Assembly (NCBI GenBank): GCA_910579955.1
Contig: CAJTWE010000003.1
Span: 62,001-126,000 of the forward strand
From: an uncultured Ruminococcus sp.
Lineage (GTDB): Bacteria > Bacillota > Clostridia > Oscillospirales > Ruminococcaceae
DNA length: 64,000 bases
Direction of reading: 5' to 3'
Shown here: in pieces, positions 16,908-25,485 of the stretch
How positions within the stretch are numbered: the first letter of the stretch is position 1
How the letters are laid out: each line of letters begins with the position of its first letter
The notes under the pieces: model-generated
The model's input: only the letters and a program-made list of their open reading frames with translations
What the model was told of the DNA's origin: nothing
The model's database searches: none
Program-made: the position numbers and the translations under genes

Positions 16908-18578
16908 TTAATCTCCTTTATATGGCAGCGTATCCGTTATCTGTACGAGATATTTTAAAAGTGATACCATATCATCTGAGGTTACATTGCCGTCAATATT
17001 GCAATCTGCATTATATATAGATGACTGATTGAGACGAATATATCCAGTAAGGTATTTATTTAGCCATACTGCATCTATCAGTGAAACATCTCCGCTTATA
17101 TCAACATCTCCGCATAAGCCATTTTTAACAGTAACATTGCATACTAGAATTTTACCTCTTATTACGGTATAAATTCTGCATGAGCCGACATTCTTTGTAG
17201 TTATCAGGCCGTCCGGAGAAACTGTAGCGATGCTTTCATCAGTTGATTTCCATTCATAATCTTCATTATCTGCATTATAAGCATAAAGCTGTAGTGACAT
17301 ACCTCTGTATAATGACGCACGTGTTTTTGATAAATACGGAAGTTCAGGTGCTTCTGTAAGTTGTATTGCTGTAGTAGTTGCAGATGTAGTAGTTGTTGTT
17401 GAATCAGAAGTAGTAGTAGTCTCAGTTGTCGAAGATGTTGTGGTTGACTGGGTAGTAGTTATTGTGGTGGTTGAAGTTGTTGTTGTTGTTGTTTCGGAGG
17501 TTGTTGTGGATTCTGTAGTGGTTGCCGGCGTAGTAGAAGTGGTAGTTGTCGTAGTTGTAGCTTCTGTGGTGGTTGTGGTAGTAGTAGTGGTTGTCGTTGT
17601 TGTTGTAGTGGTAGTTGTTGCAGGTGGATCGTCTGTTACAATGATCGTAAGCGGATAGGTAGCAGAAGGATTCATATACTCATTGTTGAAATAGGTATTA
17701 TCACATATATTTACTGTATAAGTACCGATTGGTGTATTTTGCAGTACAACGGCATCAAACGTAACTGATGGGAATTCATCGGATGCGCCAAGGAAAGAAG
17801 TAGGATTTAAGGATGTATCCTGCCAAAGAAGACGATCGCATTTTCCCGGAACAATTGTATCAGCAGGCAGTTCTGGGTCGTAAAAGGGAATAGTGCCTGT
17901 AGAAATATCTTTTTTAAAATTATCCTGACGTATATACTCATATTCATACGTCGCACTGCCGTCCGCATTAGGAGTCAGTGTTGGCGTGAATGTTGATGTA
18001 ACATGATTTCCCAGCTCTTTATCCTCTTCGCTGGTAAAATATGACGCTTTAAAATATACGCCACCATTTCCGTCAGAATAAAGATTTGAACCGAAAATAG
18101 GCTCAATAGAATATTTTGAAGAGTAAGAACTACAGTTCGGCTTTGAGTATGAAATAACACCTCTTCGTTCGGTGACGGAAGCCAGCATATGAGGTGTATA
18201 TTTGCTTACAAAAGTACCTCCGCTGTAAGTATATGTCTGTTGTTCATGTGTTGCGGCAAAGTTTAAGATATTGTCAAAACGTATAGCATTCCAGTCAGAT
18301 GGTTCCCAGAAGAAAAGCATAAATTTAATATGTGGATTTGTCCATTCTTCTGAGATGGTATATATTTCAACAGGAACATGAACATTGCCTTTTGCCAAAT
18401 CTTCCGTAGAAACATAAACTGTGTTTTTTCTGTCATCACCTGAGCAGGCATATAACTGAAAATCGGGATATTCTTCGATAGTTTCGGCAGCTTCGGCAAT
18501 GCAATTTGCGGGAATGCCTACAAGTGATAGTATAAATGCTAAAAATATTGCCAATCCTTTTAAGAGTGTGTTTTTCAT
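16908..18578 (-). CDS. Secreted dockerin protein with Thr linker and Big_2-like domain, no recognised enzyme
   Basis: A 556-residue secreted protein. A signal peptide (about residues 1-29) precedes a beta-rich domain of about 290 residues not matched to a glycoside hydrolase, lyase or esterase. Its ends (VHVPVEI; then TPIGTYTVNI and YPLTIIV) resemble the edge strands of cohesin-type jelly folds, a weak hint. A Thr-rich linker (about 17370-17625) follows, then a bacterial Ig-like (Big_2) domain with STDESIATV, and a type I dockerin (GDVDISGDVSLID and ADCNIDGNVTSDD, two calcium loops). It should bind a scaffoldin cohesin. It may be a structural or binding subunit of a cellulosome. Confidence 0.82.
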   Translation of the reverse strand: MKNTLLKGLAIFLAFILSLVGIPANCIAEAAETIEEYPDFQLYACSGDDRKNTVYVSTEDLAKGNVHVPVEIYTISEEWTNPHIKFMLFFWEPSDWNAIRFDNILNFAATHEQQTYTYSGGTFVSKYTPHMLASVTERRGVISYSKPNCSSYSSKYSIEPIFGSNLYSDGNGGVYFKASYFTSEEDKELGNHVTSTFTPTLTPNADGSATYEYEYIRQDNFKKDISTGTIPFYDPELPADTIVPGKCDRLLWQDTSLNPTSFLGASDEFPSVTFDAVVLQNTPIGTYTVNICDNTYFNNEYMNPSATYPLTIIVTDDPPATTTTTTTTTTTTTTTTTTEATTTTTTTSTTPATTTESTTTSETTTTTTSTTTITTTQSTTTSSTTETTTTSDSTTTTTSATTTAIQLTEAPELPYLSKTRASLYRGMSLQLYAYNADNEDYEWKSTDESIATVSPDGLITTKNVGSCRIYTVIRGKILVCNVTVKNGLCGDVDISGDVSLIDAVWLNKYLTGYIRLNQSSIYNADCNIDGNVTSDDMVSLLKYLVQITDTLPYKGD

Positions 18579-18656
18579 AGCTGTTCTCCTTTTTGTTTTT
18601 CTATCCTATTTCGATTACTTTTTGCATTGATATGAACTTTCCTTTTGATATTATTT

Positions 18657-18685
18657 ATTATATCATTTTAATAAGCTATTGTCAA
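18657..18685 (-). promoter_or_regulatory. Consensus promoter of the dockerin-protein/GNAT operon
   Basis: On the minus strand TTGACA (plus 18680-18685), 17-bp spacer, TATAAT (plus 18657-18662) with an extended -10 TGA: both boxes match the consensus. The rest of the 302-bp gap 18579-18880 holds only the glgA terminator and AT-rich sequence. Confidence 0.85.
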
Positions 18686-18824
18686 TGATTATATCGTGAA
18701 TTATAGTTATTAATTTATTGCAGATTGTTACAAATCTGTGCTTTTTGCATAAATCGCTTAGACTGCTTTTGTTTGATCTGTGCGCTTTGCAATTCATAGA
18801 ACCTTCTGTCATAATTAATTAAAA

Positions 18825-18862
18825 GCAGGCACTCTCGACTCAAAAGAATCGAGAGTGCCATT
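18825..18862 (-). terminator. Terminator of glgA
   Basis: Arms GGCACTCTCGA and TCGAGAGTGCC (18828-18838, 18849-18859); on the minus strand the stem is followed by TGCTTTTAATT. Confidence 0.8.
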
Positions 18863-18880
18863 TTAAATGCTTTTTATAAA

Positions 18881-20377
18881 TTAGTCATGCATACCACGCA
18901 TTATCCAGTCGTACATTCCCTGATATTGAAGTGCGGAGCTGCCCCATGAGAAGTCTTTCTCCATGCCACGTTTAACAATATCATCCCAGTCATTTCTATA
19001 CTCAAAATAGATCTTCTTAGCATAATTGATAGTATACAGCAGATCTTCCGCATTATAATGCTGGAATGTAAAGCCTGTACCGGTCTTTTCATACTCATTA
19101 TAAGGCTCAACTGTATCTTTCAAACCACCTGTTTCACGAACGATCGGAACTGTACCGTATCTCAGAGAAATAAGCTGTGTAAGACCACATGGCTCAAAAC
19201 GAGACGGAACAAGCATTGCATCAGCAGCAGAATAAAGCTTATGTGCCAGTGCATCGCTATAGAAAATGTTCGCAGAAACTCTATCAGGATGCTTTCCCTG
19301 ATAGTAGCGGAACATATCCTCATATTTAGATTCACCAGTGCCGATAACAACAAACTGTGTGAAGTCATCAGTAATACGATCAGCGATCCAATCCACAAGG
19401 TCAAGGCCCTTTTGATCTGTTAGTCTTGATATAATAGCTATCATGAACTTATTCTCATCAACCGGCAGACCCAATTCTTCTTGAAGAGCCTTTTTGTTAA
19501 GCTTTTTCTTTTCAATAACGTTCTTAATGCCATAATTTACAGAGATCTTCTTATCAGTTTCTGGATTGTAAACATCATAGTCGATGCCGTTTACAATACC
19601 TCTAAGTGAACGCTGTCTTGCACAAAGAAGTCCATCAAGCTGTTCACCGTAGTAAGGAGTCTTGATTTCTTCGGCGTAAGTTTCACTTACAGTAGTAATG
19701 TAGTCAGCATAAACGAGACCACCTTTGAGCATGTTTGCATCTTTCTTAAATTCCAGCTTATCCGGAGTAAACATATATCCCGGCAGACCTGTATTGTAAA
19801 GGAAGTGACGAATATCCCAAACGCCCTGGAATTTAAGATTGTGTATAGTCATAATGGTTTTAGTTCCCCAATAGAAACTATGAGAAGCAAAGGTACTTCT
19901 GAGAAATACCGGAATCATACCAGCCTGCCAGTCGTGACAATGGATAATATCCGGATGGAAACCTATTACCGGCATAGAAGCTAGTACAGCTTTACAGAAG
20001 AAGATATATCTCTCAACGTCCCACATAATAGAACTTGTATAAGGTGTATCACACTTAAAGTAATACTCATTATCTATAAAGTAGAACTTTATTCCCTCAT
20101 ATTCATATTCCATAATACCAACAAACATCTTATCGTGACGCTGACCATAGTCCATATAGAAGCTTGTGACATGGCGGAATTGTCCTCTGTATTCCCACGG
20201 AATGCAGGTATAATTCGGAAGAATAACACGCACATCATATTCCTGCTTATATAGATTTTTTGGCAAAGCACCTACTACGTCAGCAAGGCCTCCTGTCTTT
20301 ACAAACGGTACACATTCGGAAGCTGCAAATAAAATATTTTTCATAGTCCAAGTGTCGTATGTACATTTTTTGTACAC
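18881..20377 (-). CDS. glgA: Glycogen synthase (ADP-glucose)
   Basis: A GT5 glycosyltransferase that extends alpha-1,4-glucan from ADP-glucose. The N-terminal KTGGLADVVGALP is the nucleotide-sugar binding motif and the C-terminal half carries PSRFEPCGLTQL and YGTVPIVRETGGL, typical of GlgA. The frame begins at GTG 20377 with AAGGAG five nt upstream, adding 11 residues (MYKKCTYDTWT) before the usual start MKNILFAASE at ATG 20344, which has no ribosome site. The GTG start is thus kept, 498 aa. No other glycogen genes are adjacent. Confidence 0.93.
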   Translation of the reverse strand: MYKKCTYDTWTMKNILFAASECVPFVKTGGLADVVGALPKNLYKQEYDVRVILPNYTCIPWEYRGQFRHVTSFYMDYGQRHDKMFVGIMEYEYEGIKFYFIDNEYYFKCDTPYTSSIMWDVERYIFFCKAVLASMPVIGFHPDIIHCHDWQAGMIPVFLRSTFASHSFYWGTKTIMTIHNLKFQGVWDIRHFLYNTGLPGYMFTPDKLEFKKDANMLKGGLVYADYITTVSETYAEEIKTPYYGEQLDGLLCARQRSLRGIVNGIDYDVYNPETDKKISVNYGIKNVIEKKKLNKKALQEELGLPVDENKFMIAIISRLTDQKGLDLVDWIADRITDDFTQFVVIGTGESKYEDMFRYYQGKHPDRVSANIFYSDALAHKLYSAADAMLVPSRFEPCGLTQLISLRYGTVPIVRETGGLKDTVEPYNEYEKTGTGFTFQHYNAEDLLYTINYAKKIYFEYRNDWDDIVKRGMEKDFSWGSSALQYQGMYDWIMRGMHD

Positions 20378-20429
20378 ACAAGCTCCTTTCCCTAATATTA
20401 CTTACGATAAGTATAAACCCATCTCCTTT

Positions 20430-20458
20430 ATTATACAACTTTTTTAACGAAACGTCAA
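20430..20458 (-). promoter_or_regulatory. Promoter of glgA
   Basis: On the minus strand TTGACG (plus 20453-20458), 17-bp spacer, TATAAT (plus 20430-20435). It lies about 50 nt before the GTG start. Confidence 0.82.
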
Positions 20459-20486
20459 GCCGTTTTGCGAATTTTTTTCAGCTAAT

Positions 20487-20513
20487 ATACACAAAAATAT
20501 TTGTCGTGTGTAT
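20487..20513. repeat. Inverted repeat in the glgA/dockerin-protein intergenic region
   Basis: Arms ATACACA (20487-20493) and TGTGTAT (20507-20513) with 13 nt between, upstream of the glgA promoter. It could be an operator for either flanking gene. The rest of the 350-bp region 20378-20727 is AT-rich; no clear plus-strand promoter was found, although AGGAGG precedes the start at 20728. Confidence 0.4.
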
Positions 20514-20727
20514 ATTATAATATATGTAAATAGATTTTACAAGCAATTTCAGCAAAATCTGCATTTTATCGTTTAAAAATAATACAACAGTATTGATAAT
20601 ATTTTTATAACTTGCCACGTAATTTACAAAAAATTCACATATAAAACCGCACATTTTACTTCTCTTATTCGTTAATATATGTGTAAGGGAATTATTCCCA
20701 ATAAAATAATTTTAGGAGGATGAAAGT

Positions 20728-22593
20728 ATGAAAAACAAAAAGAAGTTCTCTGCTGCTGTTGCAGCAACCATTTTCGCTTTAAGTATGTGTTCTGTTTCGG
20801 CTAAAGCAATAGTGTCAGCAGCAGAATCTTTAAGCAATCAGAATACATACGATGAACCAAATGCAGTGGCGCTTGATTTCAGTTGGGTGCCGGATAATTT
20901 TGATGAAGCTTTAAGCTTTACCAATATGTATGGAAGAACTCATACAGATGGAAAAAATCTTGTATGCTGTGTTCGAGCAGTACCCAATTACGATGAATAT
21001 GTACATAGTGTCGAGGTGGACAATGAAGATTACGACAAAGGATATATTTCCAAAGTGTATTACAAAAATGAAGACGATACTCTTCAATTTAAGTCTGATA
21101 CCATGTATGAGGTAACTGTTTTTTACATGGACAAAAATGATAAGCTAAGCTTTTCCTGTCGTACAGAACGTTATATAAATGATATGACATTTAGTTATGA
21201 TGATTGCAGCTTTAGCTTTGAATCAGATGAAAACGGCAATATAACACAAACTGATATTTTCGGTTGGCTGCCTGATTCAATTGGAGAATATAGAGAATAC
21301 AGAAAAGCAAACGACGTTGTTTCTCTTCATGAAAACTATGTAGTATTCGCTGAATGCGTCTGTACAGACGGAGGATATGAGCTTATTACATCTCAATCAG
21401 GTGAAGGCGAGCTTCGGGAATTCAAAAAGTTTGCCATATTTGAAGCAACTGCGGAGCCTATAGATCCCGGTAATTCCGGTAATACAGTGGCTGTTTATGA
21501 GCCTGTAAAAGAAGGAAATGTCAAGGCTGAATTTAAGATAGCAAGACCTTGGGAGACTGATAAAGAGCCGATAGCGCTTATATCAAAGAATTACAAAATA
21601 GACAGCAATCTCTCCATACATGAAATCACTTCCAACAACAACTACACAGAAGGCTATTCGTACACTGTAGAAAACGGCAGCATTATATTTGATCAAAGTT
21701 CTTCAAATGCTCAAATATCATATATCATAAGCTCAAACTCTGATTATGATATGACTTGTGGTGAAAGAACATCTGTATTTACACCGGAAAAAGACGGAAC
21801 ATATGTTCTGACTGTAGAAGAATTGTGCGAAGCTATAATTTCTGTTGGAATGTCAAACAGCGGTCACTTCCATTATTTTTATCCTGTTCTAACATATTAC
21901 ACTGCACATGTTCAAAATGGTGAAATAACTGTTCAGAAAAATTATAAACACAGCTGGTATTCAGAAGAACAGATAGAAAAAATAGTAGCTGAATGTGCAA
22001 GTACAGAACTAATCGTTTGCTCTGATGTAATGGCTGAAGGTTCTGAGAATCTGTTAAATGGTGAATACTTTTCATATGTAAATGGTGAAATGCCTTTGCA
22101 AGACAGCCATTTGAAAAATTATATCACAAACTATTACAATAAGTATAATACGGAATCTTATTTCTGCATGAATGTGGGCTATTTAAATGAGACTGATATG
22201 ATTATGCCAAGGATAGTACTCTCTGATTATAATCTTGCAGAATGTCTGAGTGAAATGCATACATCAGGCTCAGCAACCTCAGACGATATAATGGATTTCT
22301 ATATGGTTCGTGCAAAAAAGGACGGCAAATTATCTATTACTGCGGATGGCTTTATGGAATTTGATTTGGAAATCAAAAATGGTATTTTCAAGAGAGCTGA
22401 TAAAATTAAAGAAGGCGTTCCCGGGGATGTAAACGGTGACGGAATATTAAGTGTGTCCGACTCAGTAATGCTTCAAAAGTACTTGCTTGTGGCAGGAAAG
22501 CTTACTAATCGTGAAAATGCTGACATCTGCAAAGATGGCAGAATAAATGTATTCGATCTTTGCCAAATGAAAGCTGAGATGATGGAAAAGTAA
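20728..22593 (+). CDS. Secreted dockerin protein of unknown function
   Basis: A 621-residue secreted protein. A signal peptide with a hydrophobic core rich in Ala and Ser (about residues 8-31) is followed by about 530 residues rich in Asp, Glu, Tyr and Ser that match no enzyme family I know. The C-terminus is a type I dockerin (GDVNGDGILSVSDSVMLQ and ICKDGRINVFDLCQMK), with Asp-rich calcium loops. The phrase INVFDLC is shared with the dockerin of the esterase at 38091, so both probably dock to the same kind of cohesin. No Thr linker is present. Start ATG 20728 has AGGAGG upstream. Confidence 0.82.
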   Translation: MKNKKKFSAAVAATIFALSMCSVSAKAIVSAAESLSNQNTYDEPNAVALDFSWVPDNFDEALSFTNMYGRTHTDGKNLVCCVRAVPNYDEYVHSVEVDNEDYDKGYISKVYYKNEDDTLQFKSDTMYEVTVFYMDKNDKLSFSCRTERYINDMTFSYDDCSFSFESDENGNITQTDIFGWLPDSIGEYREYRKANDVVSLHENYVVFAECVCTDGGYELITSQSGEGELREFKKFAIFEATAEPIDPGNSGNTVAVYEPVKEGNVKAEFKIARPWETDKEPIALISKNYKIDSNLSIHEITSNNNYTEGYSYTVENGSIIFDQSSSNAQISYIISSNSDYDMTCGERTSVFTPEKDGTYVLTVEELCEAIISVGMSNSGHFHYFYPVLTYYTAHVQNGEITVQKNYKHSWYSEEQIEKIVAECASTELIVCSDVMAEGSENLLNGEYFSYVNGEMPLQDSHLKNYITNYYNKYNTESYFCMNVGYLNETDMIMPRIVLSDYNLAECLSEMHTSGSATSDDIMDFYMVRAKKDGKLSITADGFMEFDLEIKNGIFKRADKIKEGVPGDVNGDGILSVSDSVMLQKYLLVAGKLTNRENADICKDGRINVFDLCQMKAEMMEK

Positions 22594-22629
22594 AACTTAA
22601 TATTATTTATTAATATTATTAGTATAACA

Positions 22630-22664
22630 AAAACCGCTGCTTATATAAAACAAGCAGCGGTTTT
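22630..22664. terminator. Bidirectional terminator between dockerin-protein gene and fba
   Basis: Perfect 13-bp stem AAAACCGCTGCTT/AAGCAGCGGTTTT (22630-22642, 22652-22664) between converging genes; it has T-runs on both strands. Confidence 0.88.
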
Positions 22665-22701
22665 GCATTTTAATATAAGTTGAATCAGCTTAAAGCTTTA
22701 A

Positions 22702-23568
22702 TTAGAAAGCCTTACCAACAGAACCGAAGAGGTTCATCTTCTCTTCAACCTTAGCCATGATTGCTTCGTAACCTGGCAGGAGAAGCTTTCTTGGGTCAAA
22801 GCCCTTGCCCTTAAGATCCTTGCCTTCTTCAATGTACTTTCTTGTAGCCTCAGCAAATACCAGCTGACACTCTGTGTTTACATTGATCTTAGCAACGCCA
22901 AGAGAAATTGCCTTCAGGATCTGGTCATCAGGGATACCTGTACCACCGTGGAGTACCAGAGGCATATCGCCAACTGTATCCTTGATAGCAGCGAGAGTCT
23001 CGAAAGACAGACCTTCCCAGTTATCAGGATATACACCGTGAATATTACCGATGCCTGCTGCCAGAATGTCTACGCCCAGATCAGCAATAGTCTTGCATTC
23101 CTGAGGATCAGCACATTCACCCTTACCAACAACGCCGTCTTCTTCGCCGCCGATAGCGCCAACCTCAGCCTCAATAGAAAGACCGAGCTTATGAGCTACA
23201 GCAACCAGTTCCTTTGTCTTAGCAAGATTTTCCTCGATTGGGAAATGTGAACCATCAAACATGATAGAAGTGAAGCCTGCCTTAATGCAGTCATAGCACT
23301 GATCATATGTGCCGTGGTCAAGGTGAAGAGCTACAGGTACTGTGATACCCAGAGATTCGTCCATAGCCTTTACCATTTCAGTAACAGTCTTAAAGCCGGT
23401 CATGTACTTTCCAGCACCGCCGGATACACCCAGAATTACTGGAGATTCCAGCTTCTGTGCTGTGTTAAGGATCGCCTTTGTCCATTCCAGATTGTTGATG
23501 TTGAACTGACCTACAGCGTACTTGCCGTCACGAGCCTTGTCCATCATTTCCTTTGCAGATACTAACAT
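22702..23568 (-). CDS. fba: Class II fructose-1,6-bisphosphate aldolase
   Basis: Glycolytic zinc aldolase that splits fructose 1,6-bisphosphate into dihydroxyacetone phosphate and glyceraldehyde 3-phosphate. The 288-residue protein has the zinc histidine in ALHLDHGT, the catalytic region VGAIGGEEDG, the second metal ligand region GNIHGVYP and the phosphate-binding VLHGGTGIP and KINVNTE. Length and motifs fit the short class II group. Start ATG 23568 follows AGGAGG. It appears monocistronic. Confidence 0.95.
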   Translation of the reverse strand: MLVSAKEMMDKARDGKYAVGQFNINNLEWTKAILNTAQKLESPVILGVSGGAGKYMTGFKTVTEMVKAMDESLGITVPVALHLDHGTYDQCYDCIKAGFTSIMFDGSHFPIEENLAKTKELVAVAHKLGLSIEAEVGAIGGEEDGVVGKGECADPQECKTIADLGVDILAAGIGNIHGVYPDNWEGLSFETLAAIKDTVGDMPLVLHGGTGIPDDQILKAISLGVAKINVNTECQLVFAEATRKYIEEGKDLKGKGFDPRKLLLPGYEAIMAKVEEKMNLFGSVGKAF

Positions 23569-23742
23569 TTCATTTCCTCCTAAAGAAATTCTAATATAAC
23601 ATCAAATAATTTTCGCTAACGCTTAAATAAGATGTTATCATAAAGCAGTGCCTATTGCACTCTTACTTATTATTATAACCCATTTTTTCTCAAATTGCAA
23701 TAGGTTACAGCATAAATTTTGTTTTACTTATTAAAAACATTT

Positions 23743-25485
23743 TTATCCACCCATAGCAGAGCTAAGACTGGCGTACATTCCGCCTTTTTTAATAAGCTCG
23801 TTGTGAGTTCCTTTTTCAATAATGCTTCCCTTATCCATTACAAGTATAAGATCGGCGTTTTGTATGGTGGAAAGACGATGAGCCACAATAAAGCTTGTCC
23901 TGTTCTCCATAAGTCTTGCAAAGGCTGATTGTATTTTCATTTCAGTTCTTGTATCTATAGAAGATGTAGCTTCGTCAAGTATCAGAACTGGCGGCGGGCT
24001 GATCATAAGCCTTGTTATACAAAGCAGCTGTCTTTGTCCTTCAGAAAGGCTCGACGAACCGATAACAGTATCATAACCGTTAGGAAGTCGGCTTATAAAT
24101 CCATGAGCATGAGCTTCCTTTGCTGCGGCTATCATTTCTTCATCTGTAGCATCCGGCTTTGCCATAAGAAGGTTTTCCCTGACAGTACCGTTTTTTAGCC
24201 ATGTTTCCTGAAGAACCATTCCCACATGATCACGAAGGGCTTCTCTTGTCATATTGCGAATATCCACACCGCCCATGCGTATTTCTCCGCTTTGAACGTC
24301 ATAAAAACGCATAAGCAGATTGATAAGAGTTGTCTTTCCACAGCCTGTCTTTCCGACTATGGCAACACGCTGTCCGGGCTTTACTGTAAAGTTGCAGTCG
24401 GTTATAAGAGGTCTTTCGGGCACATATGAAAATGACGCATTACAAAATTCAATATCACCGTCAGGTACTTCTGTAACAGCATCCTTGCTATCCGGTATCT
24501 CGGTTTCCTCTTCGATAAGAGCAAGTATTCTCTCTGCACAGGCAAGGGCATTTTGAAGTTCTGCCACTACTCCCGATATTTCATTAAACGGTTTTGTATA
24601 CTGATTTGCATAACTTAAAAAGCAGGATAATCCGCCTACTGTTATACTTCCGCTTACTGCTGCAAATGCACCTGCAAGAGCAACTGCTGCATAAACAAGA
24701 GCATTTACAAAGCGTGTAACAGGATTTGTAAGTGATGAAAAAAAAGTAGCTTTAAGTGATGTTTTTTCAAGCCTATCATTTATTTCATCGAATTTTGAGA
24801 GAATTTCCTCTTCCTGTCCAAATGCCTGAACTGTTTTCTGTCCATTTATAGCTTCGTTTATAAGAGCTGTCTGCTCCGATCTTGTTTCAGACTGTTCACG
24901 GAACATAAGATAAGTTTTCTTTGCAATAAAGCTTGCTGCAACTAAAGATAGTGGTGTCATTATAACGACAACAAGTGTTATCCATACATTTATATAAACC
25001 ATAAACAACAGTGTGCCTATAATAGTGAGAACACCTGTAAAAAGCTGTGTGAATCCTAGCAGCAGTCCTTCTGAAAGCACATCAACATCAGTAATAATAC
25101 GGCTTACTGTTTCACCTGCTGGATGAGAATCGAGATAGCTAAAGGGAAGCTTCTGAACCTTTCGGAAAGCTTCTTCTCTCATATCACGAACGACCTCGCA
25201 AGCTATCTTATTATTTATCATATTCATAATCCACTGAGCAAGCGACGTTATTCCTACAGAAATGCCAACTGTAACAAGTACTCTTAAAATTTTATCAAAA
25301 GCAACCTCGCCTGGGCCAATAATATTATCAATAGCTCTGCCTACTAAAATAGGCACGTAAAGAGTAAGCGCAACGACGAATGCAGCCATAATAAGAGTTA
25401 CTGCAAGCCATATTTTATATCGTGAAATATAGTACATGACCTTAACAAGGACTTTAAGCTGTGAACCTTTTTTATTTTTCTTCAT
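23743..25485 (-). CDS. ABC exporter subunit, catalytically complete half
   Basis: A 580-residue half-transporter: six transmembrane helices, then an ATPase domain. Walker A GKTGCGKTT, Walker B LILDEATS with the catalytic Glu, and H-loop VAHRLST are intact. The signature is LSEGQ in place of LSGGQ. Together with the upstream partner this fits a heterodimeric exporter of the TM287/288 (BmrCD-like) type, in which this is the subunit with the full Walker B and a modified signature. Substrate (drug, lipid or peptide) is unknown. ATG 25485 has GGAGG at 9 nt. The frame overlaps the partner gene by 14 bp. Confidence 0.9.
   Translation of the reverse strand: MKKNKKGSQLKVLVKVMYYISRYKIWLAVTLIMAAFVVALTLYVPILVGRAIDNIIGPGEVAFDKILRVLVTVGISVGITSLAQWIMNMINNKIACEVVRDMREEAFRKVQKLPFSYLDSHPAGETVSRIITDVDVLSEGLLLGFTQLFTGVLTIIGTLLFMVYINVWITLVVVIMTPLSLVAASFIAKKTYLMFREQSETRSEQTALINEAINGQKTVQAFGQEEEILSKFDEINDRLEKTSLKATFFSSLTNPVTRFVNALVYAAVALAGAFAAVSGSITVGGLSCFLSYANQYTKPFNEISGVVAELQNALACAERILALIEEETEIPDSKDAVTEVPDGDIEFCNASFSYVPERPLITDCNFTVKPGQRVAIVGKTGCGKTTLINLLMRFYDVQSGEIRMGGVDIRNMTREALRDHVGMVLQETWLKNGTVRENLLMAKPDATDEEMIAAAKEAHAHGFISRLPNGYDTVIGSSSLSEGQRQLLCITRLMISPPPVLILDEATSSIDTRTEMKIQSAFARLMENRTSFIVAHRLSTIQNADLILVMDKGSIIEKGTHNELIKKGGMYASLSSAMGG

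Noticed and set aside
17440..17658. Poly-valine ORF on the plus strand
   Set aside because: Antisense of the ACN-rich threonine linker in the dockerin protein.
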